Below the pieces are notes generated by a model. That model was not told where the DNA came from, made no database searches, and was given only the letters and a program-made list of their open reading frames with translations. From Nocardioides panacis (GTDB lineage Bacteria > Actinomycetota > Actinomycetes > Propionibacteriales > Nocardioidaceae): a stretch of DNA of 64,000 nt. Of this stretch, positions 35,728-44,362 are shown piece after piece. A program made the position numbers and the translations under genes. Each line of letters begins with the position of its first letter. Position 1 is the first letter of the stretch. Where the stretch lies: NCBI RefSeq assembly GCF_019039255.1, contig NZ_CP077062.1:1674001-1738000 (forward strand). The letters run 5' to 3'.

Positions 35728-37218
35728 ATGGGGCAGCACACGGGCCGGCACCCGAAGGACCGGTGGGCGGTGTGGCGCACCCTGGAAGGCCTAGCGCCGG
35801 TGCCGCAGACGGTACGGATGGTGCGCTCGTTCACCCGGGAGACGTTGCATCTGGCGGGCCGCGACGATGTCATCGACGACGTCACCTCAGTGGTCAGCGA
35901 GCTGGTCACGAACGCGGTGGTGCACGCCGGCACACCGGTCGACGTGGGTGTCGCGGCTGCCGCGGGAGTGGTCCGCGGCGAGATCGTGGACGGGAGCCCG
36001 CGGGCGCCACGGACGCGCGGCTACGACGACACGGCCGGCACCGGACGGGGGCTGCGTCTGGTGGCCGCGTTGACGAGCGACTGGGGGGTGGAGCTGCGCC
36101 CGGAAGGCAAGACCGTCTGGTTCGAGCTGCACGACGCGAGTTCACGAGCCGACCCACTGGTGCCAGTAGCCCCGGGAGGGCAAGTGGACGGCCACGGGCT
36201 TACGGTCCAGGACGTCTCAAGGGACGTGGACGCGTGGCTGGCCGACTTTGACGCCACCCACGCGTACCTGGTGGCCGGGGAGCGTGACGAGCCGGCGACC
36301 GAGCCAGCCAACTCGGCGCGTCCACCGGCCGAACCTCTAGCCGAACCATCGGCCGAACCATCGGCTGGACCGTCCGCTGGTACGGCTTTGGTGACACTGG
36401 TAAACGTGCCGGTGCTGCTGTTTTGGGCGTGGCGGCAGCACGCGGACGCGTTGCTGCGCGAGCACCTCCTGGTGACCGTCGAGGCCGGTTCGGAAGGGGA
36501 CGCGGTCGCGGTGCACGCCGCCGCCAGTGATGCCCTCGCCCTGCTGGACGCCGCCGTTCCGCCCGCACCTTCCATGACCACACCGGGGGAGGCGCTCGCC
36601 GCGGCGACCGGCCCCAACGCGACCGCTGCCTTGGTGGAGCTCCGCGTCACGGCCGCTGAGCGCGCCCACTTCGTCGCGCTCGACGACGCCCTCGAGGACG
36701 CTCTCGCGATGGCCGACGAACAGGTGCTGTTGACCCCTCCGATCACCCCCGAACTGCGGTCTCTGCGCCGCTGGCTGTGCAGCCAGGTCCGCACCCAGCT
36801 CGAAGGTGCCACCGTCCGCGGATGGGACCCGGGTCGCCAGGTGTCCCCGACTGGCCGTCCTGTGGCCTGGGACGACACCCGCGTGACCGGTTCGACAGCG
36901 GCGGTGGTGGCCGCCGACGACCACGGGCGCCTTGTCGCCGCCAGCGCCTCCGCAGTCACCCTGCTCGGCTACCCCGACCGTGACGACCTCGTCGGACGAC
37001 GCCTCGTCGACCTCATCCCGACCCGGTTCCACCAAGCGCACCTCGCCGGTCTGACCAGACACCTGCTCACCGGGAACGGTGCGCTGCTCGACACGACCGT
37101 GACCGTCCCGGTCACATGCGCCGACGGGCACGAGACGACCGTCGACCTGACCTTGCACGAGCAGCACACCACCGACGGCCATAGCGTCTTCCTCGCGCAG
37201 CTCGCGCCGACAAGCTGA
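35728..37218 (+). CDS. RsbW-like ATPase fused to a C-terminal PAS domain
   Basis: This is a 496-residue signalling protein. The N-terminal ~130 residues are a GHKL anti-sigma-type ATPase: VVSELVTNAVVHAG (N box) and TAGTGRGLRLVAALTSDWGVE (G2 box). A central part includes a Pro/Ala/Glu/Ser repeat linker (AEPSAEPSAGPSAG) and helical segments without a recognised domain. The C-terminal ~110 residues are a PAS domain (AAVVAADDHGRLVAASASAV then LVGRRLVDLIPTRFHQAH). The ATG at 35728 follows GGGAGGGAGAA. Such proteins are typical of actinobacterial partner-switching networks that control SigB-like factors; no anti-anti-sigma or phosphatase gene is adjacent. Confidence 0.8.
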   Translation: MGQHTGRHPKDRWAVWRTLEGLAPVPQTVRMVRSFTRETLHLAGRDDVIDDVTSVVSELVTNAVVHAGTPVDVGVAAAAGVVRGEIVDGSPRAPRTRGYDDTAGTGRGLRLVAALTSDWGVELRPEGKTVWFELHDASSRADPLVPVAPGGQVDGHGLTVQDVSRDVDAWLADFDATHAYLVAGERDEPATEPANSARPPAEPLAEPSAEPSAGPSAGTALVTLVNVPVLLFWAWRQHADALLREHLLVTVEAGSEGDAVAVHAAASDALALLDAAVPPAPSMTTPGEALAAATGPNATAALVELRVTAAERAHFVALDDALEDALAMADEQVLLTPPITPELRSLRRWLCSQVRTQLEGATVRGWDPGRQVSPTGRPVAWDDTRVTGSTAAVVAADDHGRLVAASASAVTLLGYPDRDDLVGRRLVDLIPTRFHQAHLAGLTRHLLTGNGALLDTTVTVPVTCADGHETTVDLTLHEQHTTDGHSVFLAQLAPTS

Positions 37219-37377
37219 CCGGCCCAACACCTACACGTCCCACCCGTAGGACACCGGCACGGCGAGCTACACCTGCGATACCCACTGCACGGCGGTCACC
37301 GGCCTCAAGCAGACGGGCCAACGGTTCAACTTCCCCTGGTGATGCTCCGCACGGAGGAAGAGACCCGGAGCCGACCA

Positions 37378-37515
37378 TGAACGACCGGCTGGACGCGAGC
37401 GTCGAACCGGGTGCCGCAGGCCAACCTCCGCCCGTCGGCCGCTACCGCTACGACGGACACACGTGGGCATGGTCCGAGGCCCGGGTTCATAGACTGCGGA
37501 CATGGCCATGCAGCT
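37378..37515 (+). pseudogene. Truncated PAS (PAS/ANTAR-type) gene start
   Basis: A 45-residue frame starting MNDRLDASVEPG reaches GRYRYDGHTWAWSEA, which matches the opening of PAS-ANTAR regulators (WxWS near the start of the PAS fold). It then loses similarity where the sulfotransferase gene begins. It is probably the 5' stump of a regulator interrupted when the sulfotransferase gene arrived. Confidence 0.45.
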
Positions 37516-38179
37516 GATCGGTGCCGGTCTACCCCGCACCGGCACTTCCTCGCTTCGCGAGGCTCTGCGGTACCTCTTGGACGCGCCCGTTTACCACATG
37601 AGCGAGGCCTTCGCGCACCCCGACCACGCGCGGACGTGGGTAGCCGCAATCGACGGAGCGCCGCCCATTTGGGGAGAGTTCCTGTCCGGGTACGCCGCCG
37701 GGGTAGACGCACCGTTCTCCAACTGCTGGCGCGACCTGGCCGCGGCATATCCGGACGCCCCGGTGCTGCTGTCGCACCGCGGCGATCCCGAGGTGTGGTA
37801 CCGCAGCATGGAGGCGACCGTTCTTCCCCGCACGCGCGAGATGCTGGCGAAGGCCGACGACGATCCGATGGTGCCACTGTTCAGAGTCATCTTCCGTGGC
37901 CTCTTTACCGACATCGACGACCGGGACCAGGCTATCGCCGGCTACCAGCGGTGGCTGTGCGAGGTCCGCGCGGAGATCGCCCCGGAGCGGCTCGTGGAAT
38001 GGCAGCCGCACGACGGCTGGGAGCCGATCTGTCGCGCCCTCGGAATTCCCATCCCGGACGGGCCCTTCCCTCACGAGAACAGCAAGGCCGCCTACGCCGC
38101 GCGCAAGGAGACCCGTTCCCGTCAGGATGAGGAACGGGTCGCGTCGGTGCGGTCATCGAGTCAGGACACGCCTGAGTAG
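37502..38179 (+). CDS. Sulfotransferase family protein (Sulfotransfer_4-like), copy 1
   Basis: This is a 225-residue PAPS-dependent sulfotransferase-fold protein. The 5'-phosphosulfate loop is GLPRTGTSSLREAL at residues ~8-21 and the 3'-phosphate region is APVLLSHRGDPEVWYRSM. The C-terminal WEPICRALGIPIPDGPFPHENS is the family's typical end. No signal peptide is present. The acceptor is unknown; members occur in bacteria with sulfated lipids or glycans and in eukaryotes. A close second copy at 53290 is frame-broken. The ATG at 37502 or the one two codons on (37508) may be used. Its upstream neighbour is a PAS-gene stump, so the gene appears to have moved here. Confidence 0.8.
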   Translation: MAMQLIGAGLPRTGTSSLREALRYLLDAPVYHMSEAFAHPDHARTWVAAIDGAPPIWGEFLSGYAAGVDAPFSNCWRDLAAAYPDAPVLLSHRGDPEVWYRSMEATVLPRTREMLAKADDDPMVPLFRVIFRGLFTDIDDRDQAIAGYQRWLCEVRAEIAPERLVEWQPHDGWEPICRALGIPIPDGPFPHENSKAAYAARKETRSRQDEERVASVRSSSQDTPE

Positions 38180-38382
38180 GACGCGCGCGGCCTCCGCTGG
38201 TGCCGGCTCAAGCGCACATTCGTCGTTGCAGGCGAGGCGAGGAGTCGCGCCTGCACGGTTGACGGCAACGTCCGTCACCGCACGCGTTGTGGGGCAAGGT
38301 CAGAACACGCGTAGAGCTCTGAACGCGCCCCAGGACTGGCCGCGTCTGGGGGAGGGGATGCGCGCGCCGCCGCGCCGGGGGC

Positions 38383-38856
38383 GTGGTCAAGCGTCATGAT
38401 GACGACGTGTCAGTCCCCTCCGCGACCCCTCACCCGCGTACCCGTGGCCGGTCGAGACCCGGAAGGCGTTTCGCGACCGCTTGGCTGGTCGCCGTGGTGG
38501 CAACTGTGCTGTCGGGATGTGCCGCATCGCCGGCACCCGCCGCCGCGATCGGGGACCAGTTCTACCGCGCCGTCGTGGGAGCCGACTGGCCGACCGCGTG
38601 TGCCCTGCTGGCGCCGGAGACGAAAGCATCACTGGAACAGACCGCCGGGAAGGCGTGCCCGGCGGCGCTCCAGGACGAGGAACTATCCGACCCGGGACCG
38701 GTCGGCCGGGCGGTCGAGTACGGGACGATGACCCAGGTCCGGTACGAGCAGGACACGGTCTTCCTGGCCCGGTTCCAGTCCGGGTGGAAGGTGATGGCGG
38801 CCGGCTGCTCACCCGTGCCGGGTCACCCGTACGACTGTCGAGTGCAGGGCGGCTGA
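38383..38856 (+). CDS. Putative lipoprotein
   Basis: This is a 157-residue exported lipoprotein. After a basic N-terminus (RTRGRSRPGRRF) comes a hydrophobic helix, and VLSGC is the lipobox with Cys as the modified residue. The mature part (~115 residues) looks like a small NTF2/SnoaL-like alpha+beta domain (AIGDQFYRAVVGADWPTACALLAPET, then VRYEQDTVFLARF and a terminal strand pair with two Cys). The start may be GTG 38383 or GTG 38407. It precedes two membrane-protein genes on the same strand with very short gaps, so the three probably form an operon. Confidence 0.7.
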   Translation: MVKRHDDDVSVPSATPHPRTRGRSRPGRRFATAWLVAVVATVLSGCAASPAPAAAIGDQFYRAVVGADWPTACALLAPETKASLEQTAGKACPAALQDEELSDPGPVGRAVEYGTMTQVRYEQDTVFLARFQSGWKVMAAGCSPVPGHPYDCRVQGG

Positions 38857-38857
38857 G

Positions 38858-38941
38858 GTGCGCGCTGTGTTCGTGATCTACCTGGCGGTCATCTGGGTCG
38901 GTCTCGCGTACTTCCTGGCCCTCGCCCTGCGGCACGGATGA
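38858..38941 (+). CDS. Very small membrane peptide (27 residues)
   Basis: A GTG two bases after the lipoprotein stop opens a 27-codon frame: VRAVFVIYLAVIWVGLAYFL followed by ALALRHG and TGA. It is one membrane helix with a basic end. It is followed 12 bases later by the next gene, and the arrangement stop-start-stop-start argues for translational coupling. Such tiny membrane peptides are common before DUF6766-type proteins in actinomycetes, as far as I recall. Confidence 0.5.
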   Translation: MRAVFVIYLAVIWVGLAYFLALALRHG

Positions 38942-38953
38942 AAGGGGTATCGG

Positions 38954-39625
38954 ATGCGGCGGTTGCGTGACCACACCCTGAGCCTCACCTTCGGAGGCCT
39001 GTTCCTAGCTGCGCTCGTCGGGCAGGCGTTCGCCGGCTGGGCTGCGTTCAACAGCGACCAGGTCGCCGCAGGACTAGGGCAGCTCCGGCTGGTCGAGTAC
39101 CTGACGTCAGCGAACTTTGCGGTCGACGTGGCCGAGAACTGGCAGAGCGAGTACCTGCAGTTCCTGCTCTACATCCTGGGAACGGTCTGGTTGGTGCAAC
39201 GCGGGTCACCGGAGTCCAAAGAGCTCGACAAGGCCGGCGTCGAAAGCGAGCGGGACCAGAAGGTCGGCCGCTACGCCGTAGGGGACTCACCGAGGTGGGC
39301 GAGGTCCGGGGGAGCCCGGACCGCGGTGTTCTCCTGGTCGCTGTCGCTGATGATGGGCAGCATCTTCTTGGCGTCGTGGGCCGTGCAGTCGGTCGCCGGC
39401 TGGGCGAGCTACAACGAGGAGCAGCTGGAACGGTTGCAGGACCCGTTGACGTGGGTCCAGTACGCGTTCGGGTCGGACTTCTGGTCCCGCACACTGCAGA
39501 ACTGGCAGTCAGAGTTCCTGGCCGTCGGTTCGATGGCGGTGTTGAGCATCTACCTGCGCCAGCGCGGGTCACCGGAGTCCAAGCCGGTCGGGCAACCGCA
39601 CACCAGCACCGGCGTCGAGGGCTGA
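38954..39625 (+). CDS. DUF6766-like membrane protein
   Basis: This is a 223-residue membrane protein with four helices in two similar halves. Half one has LTFGGLFLAALVGQAFAGWA and LQFLLYILGTVWLVQRGSPESK. Half two has FSWSLSLMMGSIFLASWAVQ and FLAVGSMAVLSIYLRQRGSPESK. The repeated phrases AGWAAFN / AGWASYN, ENWQSEYLQ / QNWQSEFLA and QRGSPESK show internal duplication, which is the hallmark of this family. The ATG at 38954 follows AAAGGGG. Its role is unknown; it is probably co-transcribed with the lipoprotein and the 27-residue peptide. Confidence 0.8.
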   Translation: MRRLRDHTLSLTFGGLFLAALVGQAFAGWAAFNSDQVAAGLGQLRLVEYLTSANFAVDVAENWQSEYLQFLLYILGTVWLVQRGSPESKELDKAGVESERDQKVGRYAVGDSPRWARSGGARTAVFSWSLSLMMGSIFLASWAVQSVAGWASYNEEQLERLQDPLTWVQYAFGSDFWSRTLQNWQSEFLAVGSMAVLSIYLRQRGSPESKPVGQPHTSTGVEG

Positions 39626-39939
39626 CACTTTCCGGCACCCGGAAGGACGGCCTCCGGTGGCCGCCCCAGGGCGCGTGGCCGTCGGGTACCCGCCGTCGGC
39701 GGCGGGCGGCGACCCGGAGAGCGACGGCTGCGTAAGCGCCGCCCATGGTGACGCTGCCCGATCAGACGTACCACCTGCCCACTCGGGCAGTGACATTTTG
39801 GAACCATCCATCGCCGAGGTCAAGGGCCCGATCGTCACGAACCCAGGGCGGGGCCGCCGGACGGGGCTGCCCTTGGAGGCGGTCACGAAGTAGAACGGTT
39901 TCGCGCATCGAATTCGTCACAGATGGGCACCGCCGCGGC
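39626..39939. other. Intergenic, 0.3 kb
   Basis: No gene seen. A CTGCCC-ACTC-GGGCAG hairpin at 39775-39790 may end transcription of the DUF6766-like gene. Confidence 0.4.
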
Positions 39940-40548
39940 ATGACTGACCTCACCGCCCTCGTCCTCGTCTGCACCCTGAGCAAGTCACCGGCCGAGTCCA
40001 GCTCGGACCTCATCGGACGCCAAGTCCTCGCCGAGCTCGAGAAGCACGACGTGGCCGGAGAGCTGGTCCGGGTCGTCGACCATGACGTCCGGTTCGGGGT
40101 CAGCACCGACGAAGGTGACGGGGACGAGTGGCCGACCATCCGTGCCAAGCTTCTCGCCGCCGACATCCTCGTTATCGCCACCCCGATCTGGCTCGGGCAG
40201 CCGTCCTCGGTGACGAAGATGGTTCTCGAGCGGCTCGACGCCGAGCTCTCCGAGACCGACGACGAGGGGCGGTTGCTCACCTACGGGAAGGTCGCCGCGG
40301 TCGCGGTCGTCGGGAACGAGGACGGCGCCCACCACACGGTCGCCGAGTGCCTCCAGGCCTTGAACGACACCGGCTTCACGGTCGCCGCGAACGCTGGCAC
40401 GTACTGGGTCGGGGAAGCGATGCAGTCGGTCGACTACAAGGACCACGACGTCAGCCCCGAGGCGACCACGGCGGCGAACAAGTCGGTCGCCGCGAACACC
40501 GCACACCTGGCCCGGTTGCTGAAGGCGAACCCGTACCCGCCCAGCTGA
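39940..40548 (+). CDS. NADPH-dependent FMN reductase / flavodoxin-like protein
   Basis: This is a 202-residue flavodoxin-fold protein. The phosphate loop is CTLSKSPAESSSDLIGRQ near residue 13, the isoalloxazine loop is TPIWLGQPSSVTKMVLERLD and the second is VVGNEDGAHHT. These are the landmarks of the FMN_red/flavodoxin_2 family, which reduces FMN or quinones with NAD(P)H. The ATG at 39940 gives MTDLTALVLVC. It lies 61 bases before a small membrane-protein gene. The protein probably handles quinones or oxidative stress; its electron partner is not evident. Confidence 0.85.
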   Translation: MTDLTALVLVCTLSKSPAESSSDLIGRQVLAELEKHDVAGELVRVVDHDVRFGVSTDEGDGDEWPTIRAKLLAADILVIATPIWLGQPSSVTKMVLERLDAELSETDDEGRLLTYGKVAAVAVVGNEDGAHHTVAECLQALNDTGFTVAANAGTYWVGEAMQSVDYKDHDVSPEATTAANKSVAANTAHLARLLKANPYPPS

Positions 40549-40609
40549 CCAATCGAGCAGAGAGCTGGTCTGGTCGGGGGTAAGGACCAACGACGAGAGG
40601 AGCAGGCGC

Positions 40610-41371
40610 ATGTGGACTCGAGTGCTGCGCGGGGCGGTGGCCGGTGCCGCCGGGACGACCGCGCTGAACGCTGCCACCTACCTGGACATGACACTGCGGG
40701 GGCGGCCGACGAGCAGCACCCCCGAGCTGACCGTGGAGAAGCTGTCGGACGCAACCGGCGTCGCCGTGCCCGGTGCGGACGACATCAGGTCGAATCGGGT
40801 CAACGGCATCAGTGCCCTCCTGGGCATCGCTACCGGCGTGGCCGTAGGGGCCGTCTTCGGACTGGTCGACGACACCTCGAACGGTGCCCTGGGGCGGCTC
40901 CCGACGATGACCGGTGGCCTGCTCATCGGCACGGTCGCGCTGGTGGGGGCGAACGGGCCGATGGTGGCGCTCGGTGTCAGTGACCCGCGCGACTGGGGTT
41001 TCGCCGACTGGGTCAGCGATGTCCTCCCACACCTCGCCTACGGTCTCGTCGCTGGGTTCACCTACCACGCACTCGGGTATCGAGAGGACGGCTGCCTGAC
41101 CCGCCGGACGTCGCACACTGGGCTAGGCGGTTACCGCGCGACCGAGCTCACGGCTCCTCGGTGGTGGTCTGGGCGGTGGTGGTCGGGCCAGCCGGGGTTC
41201 CCTGCAGTGGGCGGGCGGCGCGGTGGCTTCTTACGAGGGCGACCTTTGTCCGAGTGTGGTGGGGGGCGGGGGACACGGCCGGTGTCCGCGGACGTTGCCT
41301 CGCAGCGTGCCCCGGAATGCCCGGCTCGCTGCGGTGGGGTCGAGGTTCAGCAGTGCGGCCCAGCGGGGTGA
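40610..41371 (+). CDS. Membrane protein of unknown function (C-terminus doubtful)
   Basis: From a good ribosome site (GAGAGGAG) the ORF encodes 253 residues with about four hydrophobic segments in the first ~160: VLRGAVAGAAGTTALNAATY, GISALLGIATGVAVGAVFGLV, TMTGGLLIGTVALVGANGPM and VLPHLAYGLVAGFTYHAL. The layout recalls small actinobacterial DUF1440/YagU-like proteins. After HALGY the sequence becomes Gly/Arg-rich and loses coding character, so the real protein probably ends near 41090 and an indel hides its stop. Confidence 0.6.
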   Translation: MWTRVLRGAVAGAAGTTALNAATYLDMTLRGRPTSSTPELTVEKLSDATGVAVPGADDIRSNRVNGISALLGIATGVAVGAVFGLVDDTSNGALGRLPTMTGGLLIGTVALVGANGPMVALGVSDPRDWGFADWVSDVLPHLAYGLVAGFTYHALGYREDGCLTRRTSHTGLGGYRATELTAPRWWSGRWWSGQPGFPAVGGRRGGFLRGRPLSECGGGRGTRPVSADVASQRAPECPARCGGVEVQQCGPAG

Positions 41372-41642
41372 CGCCTGTTCCAGCACGGCCGTCCCAACAC
41401 GGGCAGGCTCTCTTCGACTACGACAGCGAGGACGACGCGGCCGAGGACGACGCGGCTGAATCGATGCACTGGGTCGCGGACCACCTCCGCCACCTCAGGG
41501 ATTGACCCGCCGCGGTCCGCCCGGTGCAGACCACCAAAGTAGGCAACGGAAAGCAAAGGTTCCGTAAAGGATGCGGGGCGCCGCTAGGTCTGTCCCGCCG
41601 CACGGAGGAATGTGTCCCCACCACAACTGAACGGGGGGAAAC
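41372..41642. other. Intergenic, low coding potential
   Basis: An acidic 45-codon frame ending at 41505 (..LFDYDSEDDAAEDDAAES..) may be a small protein or a remnant; there is no clear ribosome site. Otherwise nothing is seen before the metalloprotease leader. Confidence 0.3.
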
Positions 41643-42641
41643 ATGAACAAGCTCATCTCCGCACTAGCCGGCGGGGCACTCCTTTGCTCCGCGCTGGTGA
41701 CCTCATCCAGCGGGGCCGTGTCCGCCTCACCGACCTGCGCCCTCCCAGACGGGGCCGCGGAAGACGGCGGGGCAGTCCAGGTCCACACCCTTCCCGCACA
41801 CGTGAACGTCAAGGCGTGCAACGCCGTCGACCGTGTCGTCTCGTTCGGCGGGAAACGGCTGCACATCCCGGCGCCCGGGTACGTCGTCGGCACCGAAGCG
41901 GTCACCGCCGGCGGCGGCGTCTCCGGGTTCACCGTCGGCACAGCGCCCGACGGCACCCTTGAGGTGTCCACCGACGAGATCCTCCCCTCCGCCGGCTCGA
42001 GCTCCGGCGGGCCGGCGGCCTGCGACGACTCCGCCTACACCACCAACGACGTCAAGCGCGACGCGCAGCTCGGCTGGTACCTCGGGGACGGCGCCCTCCC
42101 CTCGGGCATCTCCAGGGCGACCGCCTGGTCGACCATGAAGACCGCGGCCAACAAGATCGCGAACGCCAACGACTGCAACATGGCCGACGAGGTCAGCGCC
42201 GCGAACACTCCGATCGGCGACACGACCCTCGAGTCCGAGTTCGACGTGGCCGACGGCGGCTACACGTGCGAGTCGTACCTGTCCGCCGACGCGTACAACG
42301 TCGTCGACTTCGGCAACCTTGACGACCACGGCAACCCGCCGCTTGCGGCGACGTGCTGGTGGAGCATCTGGAGTACCGGACCGAACACTCTCAGGAACGC
42401 TGACATCCGGTTCAACGTCTCCGACTTCTACTTCACCACTACGCCCGACTCGTCCACCTGCTACAACCGCTACGACCTGCTCGGGGTCGGTGTACACGAG
42501 TTCGGACACGCGTTTGGAATGGGGCACGTGTCCGAGTCCACGCACGGCTACCTGACCATGAGCACGAACATGGACCCGTGCGCGTCCGGCGCCCGAACTC
42601 TCGGCCGCGGTGACATCCTCGGCCTTCGCAACCTGTACTAG
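41643..42641 (+). CDS. Secreted matrixin-like zinc metalloprotease
   Basis: This is a 332-residue exported protease. The signal peptide (MNKLISALAGGALLCSALVT, cleavage near VSA) is followed by a propeptide-like region. The catalytic domain has the extended zinc motif HEFGHAFGMGH (three His ligands and the catalytic Glu) and a downstream Met-turn in LTMSTNMDP, so it is a metzincin of the matrixin/M10 type. Several Cys pairs are visible in the domain. The leader GAACGGGGGGAAAC resembles that of the other secreted-protein genes in the window. It is probably an extracellular peptidase; the substrate is unknown. Confidence 0.9.
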   Translation: MNKLISALAGGALLCSALVTSSSGAVSASPTCALPDGAAEDGGAVQVHTLPAHVNVKACNAVDRVVSFGGKRLHIPAPGYVVGTEAVTAGGGVSGFTVGTAPDGTLEVSTDEILPSAGSSSGGPAACDDSAYTTNDVKRDAQLGWYLGDGALPSGISRATAWSTMKTAANKIANANDCNMADEVSAANTPIGDTTLESEFDVADGGYTCESYLSADAYNVVDFGNLDDHGNPPLAATCWWSIWSTGPNTLRNADIRFNVSDFYFTTTPDSSTCYNRYDLLGVGVHEFGHAFGMGHVSESTHGYLTMSTNMDPCASGARTLGRGDILGLRNLY

Positions 42642-42741
42642 CGACAAGCTGAACCTCCGACCCCGGCCAGTTGGTCCCATCGACGAACTGCGCTGGGGTC
42701 GGAGACGCATCGTGCCGCCCTGTCACGCGGTCGCCGGCGGG

Positions 42742-43644
42742 TCAGGGTCCGGCGACCTTGACGCTGTCCGCTACGTACTTTGCGCCGGCGCAGCGAAGTC
42801 GAACTTCCGCGGTCTTGCCCTTGTAGAGCAGGTCACGCATCCCGGCCAGGCCGGTTACGTCACCCTCAGCAGGGACTCGGAACCCAACCAGCACGGTCTG
42901 CCACCGTCCACCGGTCAACGCTCGATCCGAGCTGTACAGCGACGCGGTGAACGGCGCGGTCACGTCACCGTCAACCTTCGGGGCGCGCTTCGGGTGCACG
43001 TTGACGAGCTTCCCGGTCACCACCGACACCGAAGCTAGAGCACACGGCTGCTCACGACGTGAGTCGACGACGGCCGGTGGTAGCGACGTCCGCTCCTCGT
43101 TCACCCAGATCTTCCCGTTCGCGAGCACAGCGTCGTCCACGGACACACCGGGGACCTTGAAGGCGTCGACCGTGTAGTCCGGTTCCGGGGCGTTCGTCAC
43201 CGTCGTCCCGTCCCGGCTGCTTCCGCCACCGTCAACGCAGCCGCCGGGCAACAGGGCCTTCCCGACCCGAGCGCCCGGCACCGGCTCCCGTAGCAGGTCC
43301 CCGGCCGACCGGTACTCGTGGCCGGCCACCCGCAACGAGCTCGGACACGACGCACCGCCACCCCCGCCGGTCCCACGGTCCGAACCGCCGACCGAGGTGA
43401 GTGCGTTGACGGCGACGACCGCGACTGCGGCTGCCGCAGCGGCACCCAGAAACACCGCCCCTGTGGTCGGGCGTCGAGTCCGACCGGTTGTCCCACTCGC
43501 GCCACCTGGGACGGTCCGGGCCAGCTGGCGAGCGGAGACCTCTACGTGCGTGGGCGCGTCCTGAGCCAGGTCGTTCAGGCCGCGGGTCAGAAGCGCGTCG
43601 AGCGCAGCGTCAGCGTCCTGCTGGGCTCGTCCGTTACTGGTCAC
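42742..43644 (-). CDS. Membrane-anchored anti-sigma-like protein
   Basis: This is a 300-residue protein with a short cytoplasmic N-terminus, one membrane helix (GAVFLGAAAAAAVAVVAVNAL) and an extracytoplasmic domain with about six cysteines (SCPSSLRVAGHEYRS, LPGGCVDGGG, EQPCALASVSVV, VRLRCAGAK). The GTG at 43644 overlaps the stop of the sigma-factor gene by four bases, so the pair is translationally coupled. The architecture matches the SigE-type pair at 7146-8964 in this window. No HxxxCxxC zinc motif is present, so inhibition of the sigma factor is inferred from position only. Confidence 0.75.
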   Translation of the reverse strand: MTSNGRAQQDADAALDALLTRGLNDLAQDAPTHVEVSARQLARTVPGGASGTTGRTRRPTTGAVFLGAAAAAAVAVVAVNALTSVGGSDRGTGGGGGASCPSSLRVAGHEYRSAGDLLREPVPGARVGKALLPGGCVDGGGSSRDGTTVTNAPEPDYTVDAFKVPGVSVDDAVLANGKIWVNEERTSLPPAVVDSRREQPCALASVSVVTGKLVNVHPKRAPKVDGDVTAPFTASLYSSDRALTGGRWQTVLVGFRVPAEGDVTGLAGMRDLLYKGKTAEVRLRCAGAKYVADSVKVAGP

Positions 43645-44153
43645 CGGTCTCCTCCGTCCTCGGGCTCCAACAGCCCAGCGAGCTCCGAACGCAACGCCGC
43701 ACGACCCCGGGCCAACAAGCTCCGGACGGTCGCCGGCCGGCAACCGAGAAGGTCCGCGATCTGCCGGTCGTCGCGGTCCTCGTAGTACCTCAAGACGATC
43801 GCGGCCCGCTGCCGCGCCGGCAGCACCCCTAGCGCCTGCCCGACCGCGTCGCGGACGTACGTGGCGTCGACCGGGTCCCGATCGTGCGGGTGGGTGTCGG
43901 CCAGCCCCGCGAGCCGAACCAGCGAGCGTCGACGTACAGCCGTGCGGCGCCACTCAGTCCGATGCAGGTTCACCAAAGCGCGGCGCGCATACACAGGCAG
44001 GTCCTCGATGTCCGCACTGCCGCGGCGACCCAGCTTCTCGAAGACCGCCTGGGTCAGGTCTTGGGCTGCGTCCCTGTCCCCGGTAAGCAGGTACGCGAAC
44101 CTCAACAGGGCAGGGCCGTGCTCGTACGCCAGCCCTTCGAGATCAACGCCCAT
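43641..44153 (-). CDS. SigE-family ECF RNA polymerase sigma factor
   Basis: This is a 170-residue sigma factor. Region 2 is LLRFAYLLTGDRDAAQDLTQAVFEKL and region 4 is VLPARQRAAIVLRYYEDRDDRQIADLLGCRPATVRSLLARG. The ATG at 44153 (MGVDLEGLAYEHG) is favoured because it lies just before region 2 and is preceded by GGGGGGCG; a longer start exists. It is the first gene of a two-gene unit with the membrane anti-sigma-like protein. The upstream 200 bases are shared with the left end of the inverted-repeat cassette, so its promoter may be altered by that event. Confidence 0.85.
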   Translation of the reverse strand: MGVDLEGLAYEHGPALLRFAYLLTGDRDAAQDLTQAVFEKLGRRGSADIEDLPVYARRALVNLHRTEWRRTAVRRRSLVRLAGLADTHPHDRDPVDATYVRDAVGQALGVLPARQRAAIVLRYYEDRDDRQIADLLGCRPATVRSLLARGRAALRSELAGLLEPEDGGDR

Positions 44154-44362
44154 CACGCCCCCCGCCTCATCATCAGCACGACCATGCGTCCTCGACCGGC
44201 CAGACCGACGGTCCGGCTGGCCGCTCTGTGCCGAGTCATAACTCATGGTGACGCTCACACATGGAACACCATTGAGCACCGGCGCGTGTTGCAGTCGAAC
44301 AGTAAAACGTTGAGCCGAAGCGGTGGTGGCGGTAGTCAACAGTGCGCTGGCTGAGCGAACTG

